Assembly: GCA_009783525.1 (NCBI GenBank)
Contig: WRDG01000146.1
Span: 1 to 6,121 of the forward strand
Direction: 5' to 3'
Length of the DNA: 6,121 nucleotides
DNA from: Defluviitaleaceae bacterium
GTDB lineage: Bacteria > Bacillota > Clostridia > Lachnospirales > WQUN01
In this document: piece after piece, positions 5,971-6,121 of the stretch
Position numbering within the stretch: the first letter of the stretch is position 1
How the letters are laid out: the number at the start of each line of letters is the position of its first letter
Made by a program: the position numbers and the translations under genes
The notes under the pieces: generated by a model
What the model was told of the DNA's origin: nothing
The model's database searches: none
Seen by the model: only the letters and a program-made list of their open reading frames with translations

Positions 5971-6121
5971 TTGGATAAAAACGATAATCTAATGATCAAG
6001 TGGTCGGAGCGGCTGCCGCTAAACAAACTCAAACGGCTGTACATCAGCGAATCTGAAGGGCGATTGGACGAGGAGCTGCTTGAAGACATCGCATTGACAT
6101 TATACATGCGGTGCAAAGACA
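5971..6121 (+). CDS. Unrecognised small charged protein, N-terminal 50 residues (partial)
   Basis: Seen: a TTG-initiated frame, open for 50 codons to the right edge. After a polar start come WSERLPLNKLKRLY (11-24), SESEGRLDEELLEDI (26-40) and TLYMRCKD (43-50), a pattern of amphipathic helices rich in Leu, Glu, Asp, Lys and Arg with no membrane segment or signal peptide. From memory it resembles the start of small Bacillota proteins with an RLP.xKLRRLYES..G..DEELLDEVG..LYARC pattern, which I cannot name or assign a function. The excellent GGAGGA site and coding-like composition support a real gene. It follows the amidohydrolase gene by 112 bases and may have its own promoter. A family search on the full gene would be needed to say more. 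Confidence 0.7.
   Translation, partial: MDKNDNLMIKWSERLPLNKLKRLYISESEGRLDEELLEDIALTLYMRCKD

Noticed and set aside
5787..6116. 109-codon minus-strand frame overlapping the amidohydrolase 3' end and the last gene
   Set aside because: The product begins with a serine run and shows no motif. It overlaps two better-supported plus-strand genes and has no convincing start site within the window.
1..6121. Search for CRISPR repeats, tRNA or rRNA, insertion sequence ends, toxin-antitoxin or defence genes
   Set aside because: No regularly spaced repeats, tRNA-like cloverleaf, transposase motif, or paired small toxin and antitoxin frames were seen. The genes present are metabolic or RNA-modifying.

Overview
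The window reads as a stretch of a bacterial chromosome, most likely Bacillota (Clostridia-like). The grounds are strong GGAGG-type ribosome binding sites, two apparent TTG starts, a TtcA-family protein of the kind I associate with Clostridia, and GC-rich codons mixed with A/T-homopolymer-rich gaps. This placement is inferred from style and protein resemblance, not from a marker gene. Coding density is high and no gap exceeds 200 bases.

Layout, left to right. (1) Bases 1-503, minus strand: the N-terminal two thirds of a TtcA-type PP-loop tRNA thiolase, cut by the window edge. (2) Bases 504-699: a divergent intergenic region with a strong hairpin, upstream of (3) 700-2844, plus strand: a complete cytosolic GH36 alpha-galactosidase-like enzyme with a variant catalytic motif (Arg-Ile-Asp where classical members have Lys-Trp-Asp). 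(4) Bases 2893-4881, minus strand, convergent with the GH36 gene: a 662-residue GHL6-type putative glycoside hydrolase with a beta-galactosidase-trimerisation-like (GATase-like) domain. (5) Bases 4932-5858, plus strand, divergent from the GHL6 gene across only 50 bases: an amidohydrolase-2-family metal-dependent hydrolase. (6) From 5971 to the right edge, plus strand: the first 50 codons of an unrecognised small acidic protein starting at TTG.

The three central genes look like a small accessory glycoside-utilisation patch. There are two unrelated glycosidase-type enzymes without signal peptides and a TIM-barrel hydrolase that might act on a sugar lactone or decorated sugar. No transporter or regulator lies inside the window, so the substrate is unknown. 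All three enzymes are predicted cytosolic, so the glycoside would have to be imported by a system encoded elsewhere. I see no mobile element, CRISPR array, tRNA, rRNA or riboswitch. I also do not see a clearly new biological system. The most notable points are the variant GH36 active site, the uncharacterised GHL6 enzyme with its cysteine cluster, and the very tight divergent promoter region between the GHL6 and amidohydrolase genes.
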